Assembly (NCBI RefSeq): GCF_019710745.1
Contig: NZ_JAHKJW010000048.1
Span: 1-62,488, forward strand
Length of the DNA stretch: 62,488 bases
Source: Streptomyces beigongshangae
GTDB lineage: Bacteria > Actinomycetota > Actinomycetes > Streptomycetales > Streptomycetaceae
Direction of reading: 5' to 3'
The notes under the pieces were generated by a model. The model saw only the letters and a list, made by a program, of their open reading frames with translations. It did no database searches and had not been told where the DNA came from. Below, one piece after another: positions 46,855 through 56,094 of this stretch (positions are counted from its first letter, which is position 1; each line of letters begins with the position of its first letter). The position numbers and the translations under genes are program-made.

Positions 46855-48837
46855 ATGACTTCCACGCCGACCGCCCCCGGACCACCGGAACAGCGCACCG
46901 CAGGGTCCCCGCCGCGCCGGCGCACCCGGGTCCTGGCCCTGTCCGAGGCCCGCTGGGCGCTCGCGGCCCTGGTCCTGTTCCTGCTGGCCCTTCCGCTGCA
47001 TCTGCTCGGCGCCCCGGTGTGGCTGTGGGGACCGCTGTACGCCGCCGTCTACGTCACCGGCGGCTGGGAGCCGGGCCGGGAGGGCCTGGAGGCCCTGAAG
47101 GACAAGACCCTGGACGTGGACCTGCTGATGGTGGTCGCCGCGCTCGGCGCCGCCGCCGTCGGCCAGGTCCTGGACGGCGCGCTGCTGATCGTCATCTTCG
47201 CCACCTCCGGCGCCCTGGAGGCGGTGGCGACCGCCCGGACGGCCGACTCGGTGCGCGGCCTGCTCGACCTCGCACCCTCCACCGCGACCCGGCTGCTGCC
47301 CGACGGCGGCGAGGAGGGCGTACCGGCCGCAGAACTGGCGGTCGGGGACGTGATCCTGGTCAGGCCGGGCGAGCGGATCGGCGCGGACGGCCGGGTCACG
47401 GCCGGCGCGAGTGAGGTCGACCAGGCCACCATCACCGGCGAACCGCTGCCGGTCGTCAAGGACGCGGGCGACGAGGTGTTCGCCGGCACGGTGAACGGCA
47501 CCGGGGCCCTGCGGGTACGGGTGGAGCGGAATCCGTCGGACTCGGTGATCGCACGGATCGTGAGGATGGTCGAGGAAGCCTCCCGGACCAAGGCACCGAC
47601 CCAGCTGTTCATCGAGAAGATCGAGCAGCGCTACTCGATCGGTATGGTCGCCGCCACCCTGGCGGTCTTCGCCGTCCCGCTGCTCCTCGGTGACGACCTG
47701 CGGTCGGCGCTGCTCCGCGCGATGACCTTCATGATCGTGGCGTCACCGTGCGCGGTGGTGCTGTCCACGATGCCACCGCTGCTGTCGGCCATGGCCAACG
47801 CCGGCCGCCACGGCGTACTCGCCAAGTCCGCGGTCGTCATGGAACGCCTAGGCCAGATCGACACCGTCGCCCTGGACAAGACCGGCACCCTCACCGAGGG
47901 CACCCCGCGTGTCACCGACATCCGCCCGCTGACCGGCGGCGACCTGGGTGGCGACCTGGGGAAGGACGGACTGCTGGCCCTGGCCGCCGCCGCCGAGCGC
48001 CCGAGCGAACACCCCCTAGCCCGTGCCCTCGTCGACGCCGCCCGGGAAGGCCACCTCACGCTCGCCGACGCGGACGGCTTCAGCTCGACGCCGGGGCGGG
48101 GCGTCACCGCCGTCGTCGGGGGCCGCACCGTCCAGGTCGGCTCCCCCGCCCGCCTCCTGACCGCCGACGCGGACGAGGCGCACGCCGCGGTGCAGGAACT
48201 GGAGAACGCCGGACGCACCACGGTGGTGGTCCTGGTCGACGGAGAACCGGCCGGGGTGCTGGGCCTCACCGACCGGCTGCGCCCCGACGCGGCCGCCACC
48301 GTCGCCGCGCTGACCGCCCTGACCGGCCGCACCCCGACCCTGCTGACCGGCGACAACCGACGCGCCGCGCAGCACCTGGCCGCCGAGGCGGGCATCACCG
48401 ACGTCCGCGCCGGACTGCTGCCCGAGGACAAGGTGGCCGCCGTCCGCGCATGGGAGCGGGAGGGGCGCCGGGTCCTGGTAGTCGGTGACGGCGTGAACGA
48501 CGCCCCGGCCCTGGCCGCCGCGCACACCGGCATCGCCATGGGCGGAGCCGGCTCCGACCTCGCCCTGGAATCCGCCGACGCCGTCGTGGTCCGCGACGAA
48601 CTCGCCGCCATCCCCGCCGTCGTACGCCTGTCCCGCACCGCCCGGCGCCTGGTGATCCAGAACCTCGTCGTCGCCGGGGCGTTCATCGCCGTACTGGTGG
48701 CCTGGGACCTGACCGGTACGCTGCCGCTGCCGCTCGGGGTCGCCGGCCACGAGGGCTCCACCGTCATCGTCGGCCTCAACGGCCTGCGCCTGCTGCGCGA
48801 AGCCGTCTGGACCGACTCCAGGAAGGACGCCACGTGA
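46855..48837 (+). CDS. P1B-4-type metal-transporting ATPase
   Basis: 660-aa P-type ATPase without an N-terminal metal domain. Membrane motif S297-P-C299 together with H632-E-G-S-T near the C-terminus defines the P1B-4 group (CoaT/CtpD/CtpJ-like), linked to Co, Fe(II), Ni or Zn export. Asp341 in ALDKTGT is phosphorylated; TGEP and GDGVNDAPALAAA are intact. ATG 46855 fits the homologous start. Likely induced by metal through the operator at 46776-46797. Its stop overlaps the next gene. Confidence 0.92.
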   Translation: MTSTPTAPGPPEQRTAGSPPRRRTRVLALSEARWALAALVLFLLALPLHLLGAPVWLWGPLYAAVYVTGGWEPGREGLEALKDKTLDVDLLMVVAALGAAAVGQVLDGALLIVIFATSGALEAVATARTADSVRGLLDLAPSTATRLLPDGGEEGVPAAELAVGDVILVRPGERIGADGRVTAGASEVDQATITGEPLPVVKDAGDEVFAGTVNGTGALRVRVERNPSDSVIARIVRMVEEASRTKAPTQLFIEKIEQRYSIGMVAATLAVFAVPLLLGDDLRSALLRAMTFMIVASPCAVVLSTMPPLLSAMANAGRHGVLAKSAVVMERLGQIDTVALDKTGTLTEGTPRVTDIRPLTGGDLGGDLGKDGLLALAAAAERPSEHPLARALVDAAREGHLTLADADGFSSTPGRGVTAVVGGRTVQVGSPARLLTADADEAHAAVQELENAGRTTVVVLVDGEPAGVLGLTDRLRPDAAATVAALTALTGRTPTLLTGDNRRAAQHLAAEAGITDVRAGLLPEDKVAAVRAWEREGRRVLVVGDGVNDAPALAAAHTGIAMGGAGSDLALESADAVVVRDELAAIPAVVRLSRTARRLVIQNLVVAGAFIAVLVAWDLTGTLPLPLGVAGHEGSTVIVGLNGLRLLREAVWTDSRKDAT

Positions 48838-49259
48838 GCAAGGGCTCCCGCCGTACCGCCGCTGCCGCATCCGCCGCGTCCGCCGCGTCCCCGCGGGCGG
48901 AGCGCTGCACCGTCACCGTGTGCCGGGGATGTTGCTGCGGCACGCCGAAGGTCCCCGGCCTCGACCATGCGGCCCAGCTGCGCGACCTGCGCCAGGCACT
49001 CGACGGCAGGGCGGCCGTCCGCGTCACCGACTGCCTGGACGCCTGCGAGCACGCCAACGTCGTGGTCGTCCAGCCCTCCCCCGCCGGCCGCGCGGCGGGC
49101 GGGCGGCCCGTGTGGCTCGGCCTGGTCAACGATCCGGACGCCACCGCCGACATCACCTCCTGGATCGAACAGGGCGGGCCGGGTCTCGCGGACCCGCCCG
49201 GCGTGCTCGACCTGTACGGCTTCACCCCGTCCCGACGGGTGCGGGGACAGGTGGGCTGA
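48834..49259 (+). CDS. Thioredoxin-like [2Fe-2S] ferredoxin protein
   Basis: 141-aa protein with CRGCCCG (~30-36) and CLDAC (~67-71), the four-Cys pattern of thioredoxin-fold [2Fe-2S] proteins, and an Ala/Ser-rich N-terminus. The GTG overlaps the ATPase stop (GTGA), so the two are translated together. It may bind iron-sulfur clusters or metal for the pump, or report on metal damage; not established. Confidence 0.8.
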   Translation: MSKGSRRTAAAASAASAASPRAERCTVTVCRGCCCGTPKVPGLDHAAQLRDLRQALDGRAAVRVTDCLDACEHANVVVVQPSPAGRAAGGRPVWLGLVNDPDATADITSWIEQGGPGLADPPGVLDLYGFTPSRRVRGQVG

Positions 49260-49554
49260 CCCGGATCTTCGCGCGACGACCACTGCGTCGGGGCTCATGG
49301 CCGGCATCCGGTCCGGTCGAATCCGGTTGGACCAAGGGGCCTGTTATTACCACCGCGATGATGTCCGCCCCTCGCACATGCCATGACATGGGCATGGGCA
49401 TGGGCGCACCCGAGGCCACGGCGTACACCTCAGGTTTACGAACCACATACCGCGTTGGTCTGATGAGATGTCTTCTCCTTTGCCATAGCCTGCATTCACT
49501 TCGGTACGCCGGGAACTCACGGCACCCGACTCGATGTCACCCAGGGGGAAACGC
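49260..49554. other. Intergenic region before the secreted-protein pair
   Basis: Holds three tandem CATGGG-like units near 49380-49405 and an AT-richer promoter-like segment at about 49450-49500. I could not place a convincing -35/-10 pair. Confidence 0.4.
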
Positions 49555-49983
49555 ATGCGAGGTTTACTCAAGTCCGCTGTCCGCACGGCCGGAGTCACCG
49601 TTGCGGGGGCGGCCGTGCTGGTCGGATTCGCCGGACCGGGACACGCAGCAGGCGGGTATTACAAGGCATCCACCAAGGACGGCTGCGCGGATATGCGGGG
49701 GCATTACCACTACGACTATGTCGCCCACCGCCAGGGCAGGGCCACCTACAACACGCGCTGGGACTTCCGGATCGACGCCTACCCCAGCAGCTGCGGCTGG
49801 TTCCGGTCGTTCGCGCCGTACGCCACATACAGCAAGTGGACGGGAACCAAGTGGGACTACTCCCGCACCAGCAAGTACACCCGGATCGAGAAGGCGGGCA
49901 CGGGCCGCAATGTGGCCGACGTGATGATCTACCTCTGTGAGGTCGGGAAGCCGAGCACCTGCGGAAGGATCCACGGAGCCTAG
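49555..49983 (+). CDS. Small secreted protein of unknown function (1)
   Basis: 142 aa. Sec signal peptide (KSAVRTAGVTVAGAAVLVGFAG, cleavage after GHA, ~31) and a mature part rich in Tyr/Trp/His with four Cys (GCADM, SSCGW, YLCEV, STCGR), likely two disulfides. ATG 49555 follows AGGGGGAAACGC. I do not recognise the family. It is followed 46 bases later by a similar secreted protein gene. Confidence 0.7.
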   Translation: MRGLLKSAVRTAGVTVAGAAVLVGFAGPGHAAGGYYKASTKDGCADMRGHYHYDYVAHRQGRATYNTRWDFRIDAYPSSCGWFRSFAPYATYSKWTGTKWDYSRTSKYTRIEKAGTGRNVADVMIYLCEVGKPSTCGRIHGA

Positions 49984-50029
49984 CGGGAGACCGTGGACAC
50001 GGCAGCGAGGACGTGAGCGGGGGAATGTG

Positions 50030-50548
50030 ATGCGCAAGCACAGGCACGCGACGAGGAACCTGATCCGTGGTGTCCTCGCACTGGGACTGTCGGCCGTGGC
50101 CGCCACGAGTACCGGCGGCTCCGCGTCGGCAGCGGACTACGGCGGTTCGCGAAGTTTCGACATCTCGGTGCCGGGAGCACGGTACAAGGGGGTCGTCAAC
50201 TGGAAGGCGACCGATCTGGAACCTCCGTCGACCTTCGCCGAAATCGTCGATGCCCAAGTGAGCGACACCGCGCCGGACGACTATCGGGCCGTGGCATATG
50301 TTCACTACGAAGTGGTGGCCTACGAGTACGTGTGCAACGCGGACGACTGGTGCGCCTGGAGGGACGGCGAGCGCACCGTTCACGCGAAGAGGTTTTTGGG
50401 GACCGCAACGCCCAATGGCGATACCGGTCCCGCAAATTGGTCGTACGACGCGTTCCAGGGACGCGTGGAGAACGTGTGGGTCGGTGTGTGCACCGAGCAG
50501 TGGCGTACGGACCCCGACACGACGATCCGGTGCAGCGGGTGGAAATAG
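50030..50548 (+). CDS. Small secreted protein of unknown function (2)
   Basis: 172 aa with signal peptide (NLIRGVLALGLSAVAATSTGG, cleavage after SASA, ~34) and a beta-rich mature part with four Cys (VCNADDWC, VGVC, IRCSGW). A GTG one codon upstream (50027) is an alternative start; GGGGGAA is the ribosome site. Same operon as protein 1. No family recognised; typical of actinomycete exoproteins. Confidence 0.7.
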   Translation: MRKHRHATRNLIRGVLALGLSAVAATSTGGSASAADYGGSRSFDISVPGARYKGVVNWKATDLEPPSTFAEIVDAQVSDTAPDDYRAVAYVHYEVVAYEYVCNADDWCAWRDGERTVHAKRFLGTATPNGDTGPANWSYDAFQGRVENVWVGVCTEQWRTDPDTTIRCSGWK

Positions 50549-50645
50549 CCCCCGGAGGGGAGACGCTTCCGTCTCTGCCGCGGCAAGCCGTCACCGGCGG
50601 TCCTCCCGCGCACCGCATCCACTGCACCCACCGCCTGCCCGGCAC

Positions 50646-52148
50646 CTATCGCGCCGTCGCCGGCCCCGTCCCGCCCGGGACCGGGTCCGTCGCGTGGGCG
50701 TCGCGGCGGTGGGGCGCCGGGGGCTCGAACGGTGGACGGTTCAACGGCGGTGTCCGGCGCCGGGCGCTCGCGGCCGGGCCGTTGCCGTGGGCGGCCTCGT
50801 AGGTCTCCCCCACGCGGAGCAGTTCGGGTTCGGTCAGTCGGTTCCCGATGAGCTGCAGGCCGATGGGCAGGCCGCCGGTGTCCTCCCCGACGGGAAGGGT
50901 CAGGGCGGGGAGTCCTGTGATGTTGGCCGCCGCCGTGAGCCGCAGGAGGCTGTCGGTGATGTCCTCCGTGAACCCGTCGTCCCACCGCACCGCGGTCCAG
51001 GAGCGCGGGAGTGCGGTGGAGGCGACCGTCGGTGTCGCGAGTACGTCGATCGTGGTGAACATCTCCTGCCACGACCGGCTGATGAGGGTGCGGCAGCGCT
51101 GGGCTCTCAGGTAGTCGTCGGCCGTGATCAGCCGTCCGGCCTCCAGGAGGGTCCGCAGGTCGTCGCCGAAGAGTTCGGGGTGGTGGCGCAGGTGGTCCCC
51201 GTGGACCGCGGACGCCTCGGTGGCCACGTGTGCCCACAGGGTCGGTATCAGGTACCGGGTGAGGGGAGGGTCCACCTCGACCGCTGTCGCCCCGAGTTCG
51301 ACGAGCCGGTCCGTCGCCTGCCCGACCGCGTACGCCACCTGCGGCGCCACGTGGTCGAGGAAATAGGTCCGGGGGACGCCGATCCTCACCCCCCGCAGGT
51401 CTCCGGGGTGTCCGCCGGGGTGGGGGGCGTGGGGGGAGACGATACCGGCGGTGTCCCGCGGGTCCCGGCCCGCGATGGCGTGGAGGACGAGAGCGGTGTC
51501 CCGCACACTGCGGGTGAGAGGGCCGACATGGTCCATGGACCACGACAGAGGGGTCACACCGAAGCGGGAGACGAGGCCGTAGGTGGGTTTGAGACCCACG
51601 AGTCCGTTGAAGGAGGCGGGGACGCGGATGGAACCGGCGGTGTCGGTGCCGAGGGCGAAGGTGGCCGAGCCGACGGCGACGGCAGCGGCCGACCCGCCGC
51701 TGGAACCGCCGACGATCCTGTCGCCCGACCACGGATTGACGGTCTGGGGTGTGACGAGGCCGTAGGCGAACTCGTGCGTCTGGGTCTTGCCCACCAGAAC
51801 GGCGCCGGCTGCCGTGAGACGGTCCATGACCGCGCTGTCCTCGGCGGGGACGCGGTCGGCCCAGACCCGGGAGCTGGCCGTGGTGAGGATGCCCGACGTG
51901 TCGATGTTGTCCTTGAGCGCGAAGGGGATGCCGTGCAGCGGGCCGCGGGAACGCCCTGCCATCACGTCCCGCTCGGCCTGCGCGGCCTTCGCCCGCGCGG
52001 TTTCGGCCGTGCGGGTCACATAGGCGTTGAGTGCGTCCTCGGTCTCCGCCGCTCGCTGCAGGACGGAATCGACCAGTTCGACCGGGGAGAGCTCCTTCGC
52101 CGCGATCGCGTCGGCCGCGGCGGCGACGCCGAGTTCGTACGGTCGCAT
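50646..52148 (-). CDS. Amidase-signature hydrolase
   Basis: 500-aa amidase of the GatA/AtzE family. Catalytic Lys79 (ALKDN), the cis-Ser in GGSSGGSAAA (149-150) and nucleophile Ser173 (DTAGSIRVP) are present. Hydrolyses an amide or carbamoyl group; substrate unknown. The C-terminal ~35 residues are Pro/Arg-rich and may be disordered. The ATG shares one base with the stop of the small upstream gene (TGATG), suggesting a two-subunit enzyme. Confidence 0.9.
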   Translation of the reverse strand: MRPYELGVAAAADAIAAKELSPVELVDSVLQRAAETEDALNAYVTRTAETARAKAAQAERDVMAGRSRGPLHGIPFALKDNIDTSGILTTASSRVWADRVPAEDSAVMDRLTAAGAVLVGKTQTHEFAYGLVTPQTVNPWSGDRIVGGSSGGSAAAVAVGSATFALGTDTAGSIRVPASFNGLVGLKPTYGLVSRFGVTPLSWSMDHVGPLTRSVRDTALVLHAIAGRDPRDTAGIVSPHAPHPGGHPGDLRGVRIGVPRTYFLDHVAPQVAYAVGQATDRLVELGATAVEVDPPLTRYLIPTLWAHVATEASAVHGDHLRHHPELFGDDLRTLLEAGRLITADDYLRAQRCRTLISRSWQEMFTTIDVLATPTVASTALPRSWTAVRWDDGFTEDITDSLLRLTAAANITGLPALTLPVGEDTGGLPIGLQLIGNRLTEPELLRVGETYEAAHGNGPAASARRRTPPLNRPPFEPPAPHRRDAHATDPVPGGTGPATAR

Positions 52149-52357
52149 CAGAGGGATCTCCGGACACCGGTCGGTGCACCCGTCGGTGAGTGTCCGGTGA
52201 CGAGGAAGACCGGCGCCGGCGGGATGCCGGTGAGGTCGAGGTCGTCCAGGATTGCGATGGTCCGGACGATGCGGTCCGCGAGTTCCTCGGCTTCGGGGCG
52301 CCGTGCGCTCGTGCGGACCGGCCGGTCACGGGATTCCGCCGGGTTGCCGGTGGTCAT
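52148..52357 (-). CDS. GatC/AtzG-like small amidase partner
   Basis: 69 aa; the C-terminal half has a helix (EELADRIVRTIAILDDLDL) and a PPAPVF segment as in AtzG-like proteins that pair with AtzE amidases. ATG 52357 has AAGG close by; ATG 52387 preceded by AGAGGA would give 79 residues. Direct coupling to the amidase gene is the main support. Family assignment is tentative. Confidence 0.6.
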   Translation of the reverse strand: MTTGNPAESRDRPVRTSARRPEAEELADRIVRTIAILDDLDLTGIPPAPVFLVTGHSPTGAPTGVRRSL

Positions 52358-52587
52358 GTCCTTCACTTCTCGTGCGGGCGACGGCATGGGGCCTGTCCTC
52401 TCGGGAACCTGCGCGGGGAGGACGCCGACGGCGTGGCCGGGGGCCACGCCGTCGCGTGGGACGCGCGACTGCCGACGCGGTCCGTGGGTGCCCGACATCC
52501 CCGCGACGGGGGATGGATGCGCAGGGATGTCGGGCGGTCTCGGGGTGTTCGGGAGCGGAGTGCGGCTGCCGTCCGGCGGTGGGCCGG

Positions 52588-54438
52588 CTACACGTCGAGA
52601 GTGACGTCGTAGGACTCGAGCCAGGCGTTGAGCGAGAGGGGGACTTCGAGGTCGATCCGGGTGATCTGCGTGCTCTCGGTACTGACGGGCCGGGTGAGGC
52701 GGTCCTGGACACGGCCGAGGTCGAGCAGGGGGAGGATGGGTGCCTTTCCGCCGGAGACGACTTCGGCGAACCGGTCGCGCAGTTTCTTCTCGTACCCGGA
52801 GTCCTGGGTGCTGGGGTAGGGCGCCTTGACCCGTTCCACGATGGACTGCGGGAGCACGTTGCGCGTCGCGGCGCGGAGCAGGCTCTTCTCACGTCCGTCG
52901 AACGTCTTCATCGACCAGGGGGCGTTGAAGACGTACTCCACGAGCCGGTGGTCGCAGAAGGGGACCCGGACCTCCAGGCCCACGGCCATGCTCATGCGGT
53001 CCTTGCGGTCCAGGAGGGTGTTCACGAAGCGGGTGAGGTTGAGGTAGGTGAGTTCCCTCATCCGCTTCTCCAGTCCGCTCTCGCCCGGGAGCACGGGTGT
53101 CTCGGCGATCGCGTCGTGGTAGCTGTCGCTGCGGCGGCCCGGCAGGTCGAGGCGGGTGAGGAGGCGGTTGTCGAAGAGGGGGGTGCCGTCGTAGAAGGGC
53201 CCGGGTGTGCTGGTGAGCCAGGGGAAGGTCTCGGCGGTGAGCACCTCGGGGTCGTGGAACCAGCTGTAGCCGCCGAAGAGTTCGTCCGCCGACTCCCCGG
53301 AGAGGGCGACGGTCGATCGCCGGCGAACCGCCTGGAAGAGGAGGTAGAGGGAAGGCCACAGGTCCCCGTACCAGACGGGCGGCAGGTCGGTGGCCGCCAG
53401 GACGGCGGCCCGGACCTCCGAGCTGCTGAGGTCGTCGCTGTCGAGGAGGATCTCCTTGTGGTCCGCCTCGACCAGTTCGGCCAGGTCGCGCACGAAGGGG
53501 GCGTCCGGAGTGCTGCGCAGCGGGTCGGGAACGAAGTTCTCGGCGGCTCCGACGAAGTCGACGGAGAAGGACCGGACGGGGCCGGCTCCCTGGTTCCTGA
53601 GCGCTTTGGCGGCGAGTGCGGTGACGGCCGAGGAGTCCAGGCCCCCGGAGAGGAGGCTGCACAGGGGGACGTCGGAGATGAGCTGCCGGGAGACGATGTC
53701 CTCGAGGAGCTCGCGCACGGTGATGATGGTCTGGTCCAGGGAGTCTGTGTGTTCCCTGGCTTCCAGCGCCCAGTACCGGTGCTTGGTCAGTCCCTGGCGG
53801 CGCACGCGGACCAGGTGGCCGGGGCGGACCTCGAACATGCCGGTGAAGACGGCGTGTTCCGGGGTTTTGACCATGTCGAGTATTTCGCTGAGGCCATCGG
53901 CGTTCACCCGGCGGGGAACCTCCGGGTTGGCGAGGATCGCCTTGGGTTCCGAGCCGAAGAGGACACCGTGGGGGGTGGGGAAGTAATAGAGCGGCTTGAC
54001 ACCCATGCGGTCGCGGACCAGGAGCAATTCTTCCTTGCGGGTGTCCCAGATGGCGAAGGCGAACATGCCGTTCAGCTTGGTCACGAAGTCCGCGCCCCAT
54101 TGCAGGTAGGCGCGCAGGACCACCTCGGTGTCGCTCCGGGTGAGGAACCGGTGGCCGCGGGACACGAGGTCGGAGCGCAGCTCGCGGTAGTTGTAGATCT
54201 CACCGCTGAAGGTCAGGACGGCCAGGGTGCGGCCGTCCTCCTCGGCGAGCATGGGCTGCTTGCCGCCTTCGAGGTCGATCACGGACAGCCGGCGATGGCC
54301 GATGGCGGCATGGGGGTCGGTCCACAGTCCGCCGGCGTCCGGGCCGCGGCAGGACATGGTCCGGGTCATCGCGTCCGCCGTGGCGCGCTCACGGGTCAGA
54401 TCACGTTCGAAATCCACCCATCCGGCGATTCCGCACAT
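52588..54438 (-). CDS. asnB: Asparagine synthetase (glutamine-hydrolysing) family protein
   Basis: 616-aa AsnB-type enzyme. Cys2 is the glutaminase nucleophile (MCGIAGW); FSGEIYNYRELR and the PP-loop SGGLDSSAV follow; YEKKLRDRF-like C-terminus is intact. GAGAGGA precedes ATG. Such proteins also amidate acids in natural-product pathways, and its place with an amidase, exporter and regulators suggests a dedicated role rather than bulk asparagine supply. That is inference. Confidence 0.92.
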   Translation of the reverse strand: MCGIAGWVDFERDLTRERATADAMTRTMSCRGPDAGGLWTDPHAAIGHRRLSVIDLEGGKQPMLAEEDGRTLAVLTFSGEIYNYRELRSDLVSRGHRFLTRSDTEVVLRAYLQWGADFVTKLNGMFAFAIWDTRKEELLLVRDRMGVKPLYYFPTPHGVLFGSEPKAILANPEVPRRVNADGLSEILDMVKTPEHAVFTGMFEVRPGHLVRVRRQGLTKHRYWALEAREHTDSLDQTIITVRELLEDIVSRQLISDVPLCSLLSGGLDSSAVTALAAKALRNQGAGPVRSFSVDFVGAAENFVPDPLRSTPDAPFVRDLAELVEADHKEILLDSDDLSSSEVRAAVLAATDLPPVWYGDLWPSLYLLFQAVRRRSTVALSGESADELFGGYSWFHDPEVLTAETFPWLTSTPGPFYDGTPLFDNRLLTRLDLPGRRSDSYHDAIAETPVLPGESGLEKRMRELTYLNLTRFVNTLLDRKDRMSMAVGLEVRVPFCDHRLVEYVFNAPWSMKTFDGREKSLLRAATRNVLPQSIVERVKAPYPSTQDSGYEKKLRDRFAEVVSGGKAPILPLLDLGRVQDRLTRPVSTESTQITRIDLEVPLSLNAWLESYDVTLDV

Positions 54439-54549
54439 GTACGTTGTCCTCTCGATATGTGGTGGAGCCCGGGGATCCGGGATCGGCCGTCCCGGAGCGG
54501 CGCTCCGGGACGTGCCAGAGGGTTCGCAGAGGTGCTCGGCCCGCATGGG

Positions 54550-55776
54550 TCAGGTGGTGTCCGGCCCTGCCGGTCGTCGGGCGTGATGGACCCAGACGGC
54601 CACGACCATGAGCGCGGCGGTCATACCGCCGAGAGTCATGACCGTCGAGGGTGAGCTGCCGTCGACGACGAATCCGCCGGCCAGGGCGCCGAGGGAGATC
54701 GTGGCCTGGAAGGAGGCGGTGAACATGACGGAAGCGGCCTCGGGCGTGTCGGGGTTCGCCTTGTTGAACCAGGTCTGGGAGGAGACGGGGACCGCCCCGT
54801 ACGCCACGCCCCAGACGACGAGAAGAGCGATGGCTCCGGCTTTCCACTGGCCGAGAACGGGGAGCAGCAGGGTGGCGGCCGCGATCATGCCGGCGGCGGC
54901 GCCGAAGGTGGCCCGCGGATGGCGTACCACCAGGGAGCCGCCCAGGAAATTGCCGAGGATGCCCGCCGCGCCGTAGATGAGCAGGAAGACGGTGACGAGC
55001 TCGGCGCTGACGTCCGTGACCTGCTCCAGGAACGGCGTGACGTAGGTGTAGGTCCCGAAGTGCGCCAGCACGACCAGAACCGTCAGGAGCAGCGCGAAGC
55101 GGGTGGCGCCGCTGTCGAGCATGGTGCGCAGCACGGTCAGGCGGGTCGTCCGGCGGGGTGGCAGCGGTGGCATGACGATCAGCAGCATGACCAGGACGGC
55201 GGCGGTGAGGACGCCCATGGCCACGAACGCGGTGCGCCATCCGGCCAGGTCCCCGATGAACGTGCCGGCCGGCACGCCGAGCACCGAGCCCAGGGGCACG
55301 GCGGAGAAGATCACCGCTGTCGCGCGGCCGACGGACTCGGCGGGCACCAGACGTTCGGCCAGCGAGGCGCCGATGGACCAGAAGCCTCCGATGACGATGC
55401 CGACGATGACGCGGGACACCAGGACGAGCCAGTAGTCGGGTGCCACCGCCGCCAGGAAGTTCGCTCCGGCGAGCAGGACCATGAAGACGCACAGCATCAG
55501 GCGGCGGTCGATGCGCGCGGTCGCCACGGTGACGACAGGTGCGGCGATCGCGGCGAGGAAGCCGGGCATGGTCATCATCAGTCCGGCCATGCCGTCGGAG
55601 ATGGTGAAGCTGGCACCGATCCTGGTGAGAAGTCCGATCGGAAGGATTTCCGTGGTGACGATCGAGAAAATGCCCAGCATCACCGCGACGACGGCCAACC
55701 ACCCGATCACCGGGGACCGGGTCGGTAAATCGTCCCCGCCAGGATGGTGCGTGGTGGCGGTGGTGGATGAAGCCAT
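54550..55776 (-). CDS. MFS transporter, DHA1 type
   Basis: 408-aa 12-helix transporter (AraJ/Bcr-like) with ARIDRRLMLCVF in the 2-3 loop and SRVIVGIVIGGFWSIG helix 5 motif C-like. ATG 55776 with AGGA upstream is preferred to ATG 55815. First gene of the MFS-asnB-amidase operon, divergent from a GlxA-type regulator. Likely exports a product or drug. Confidence 0.88.
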   Translation of the reverse strand: MASSTTATTHHPGGDDLPTRSPVIGWLAVVAVMLGIFSIVTTEILPIGLLTRIGASFTISDGMAGLMMTMPGFLAAIAAPVVTVATARIDRRLMLCVFMVLLAGANFLAAVAPDYWLVLVSRVIVGIVIGGFWSIGASLAERLVPAESVGRATAVIFSAVPLGSVLGVPAGTFIGDLAGWRTAFVAMGVLTAAVLVMLLIVMPPLPPRRTTRLTVLRTMLDSGATRFALLLTVLVVLAHFGTYTYVTPFLEQVTDVSAELVTVFLLIYGAAGILGNFLGGSLVVRHPRATFGAAAGMIAAATLLLPVLGQWKAGAIALLVVWGVAYGAVPVSSQTWFNKANPDTPEAASVMFTASFQATISLGALAGGFVVDGSSPSTVMTLGGMTAALMVVAVWVHHARRPAGPDTT

Positions 55777-56094
55777 GGTTTCCGTCCTGTCATGAGTGTG
55801 CTGTTGCGCGATCATTTCACCAGGTGGATCCGAGAGAGAGCTGGCAGATATCCGACATCACTGCGCCGGGTAAGGGTTCGGCCGCAGTTCCGCGGATGAG
55901 TGCGTCTGCCGTCGCCGCAGGTCACAGCTTCGGACGGGAATTCCTGAACGTCGTCCCCCGGTCGGGCAGGCCGTACGAGACTTGGGCAAGTCCTCTTCGG
56001 GGTCCGGACCGTGAAGGGGTGGGTCACCGTACTCACACACGACTTCGGCAAGATTCCGTTGACCGGGGCGAATACGCGGGTGACGGTGTGATCC
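55777..56094. other. Divergent intergenic region MFS / GlxA-type regulator
   Basis: 318 bases. TTGACC near 56059 could be a -35 for the regulator gene. I could not identify a matching -10 with confidence. No hairpin or repeat stands out; the region must hold promoters for both genes. Confidence 0.4.

Noticed and set aside
49380..49405. CATGGG tandem units as a CRISPR or iteron
   Set aside because: Only three 6-bp copies; no spacers or replication gene nearby.
50560..50575. GAGACG-CTTC-CGTCTC hairpin as terminator of the secreted-protein operon
   Set aside because: Only 6 bp of stem; too weak to call with confidence.
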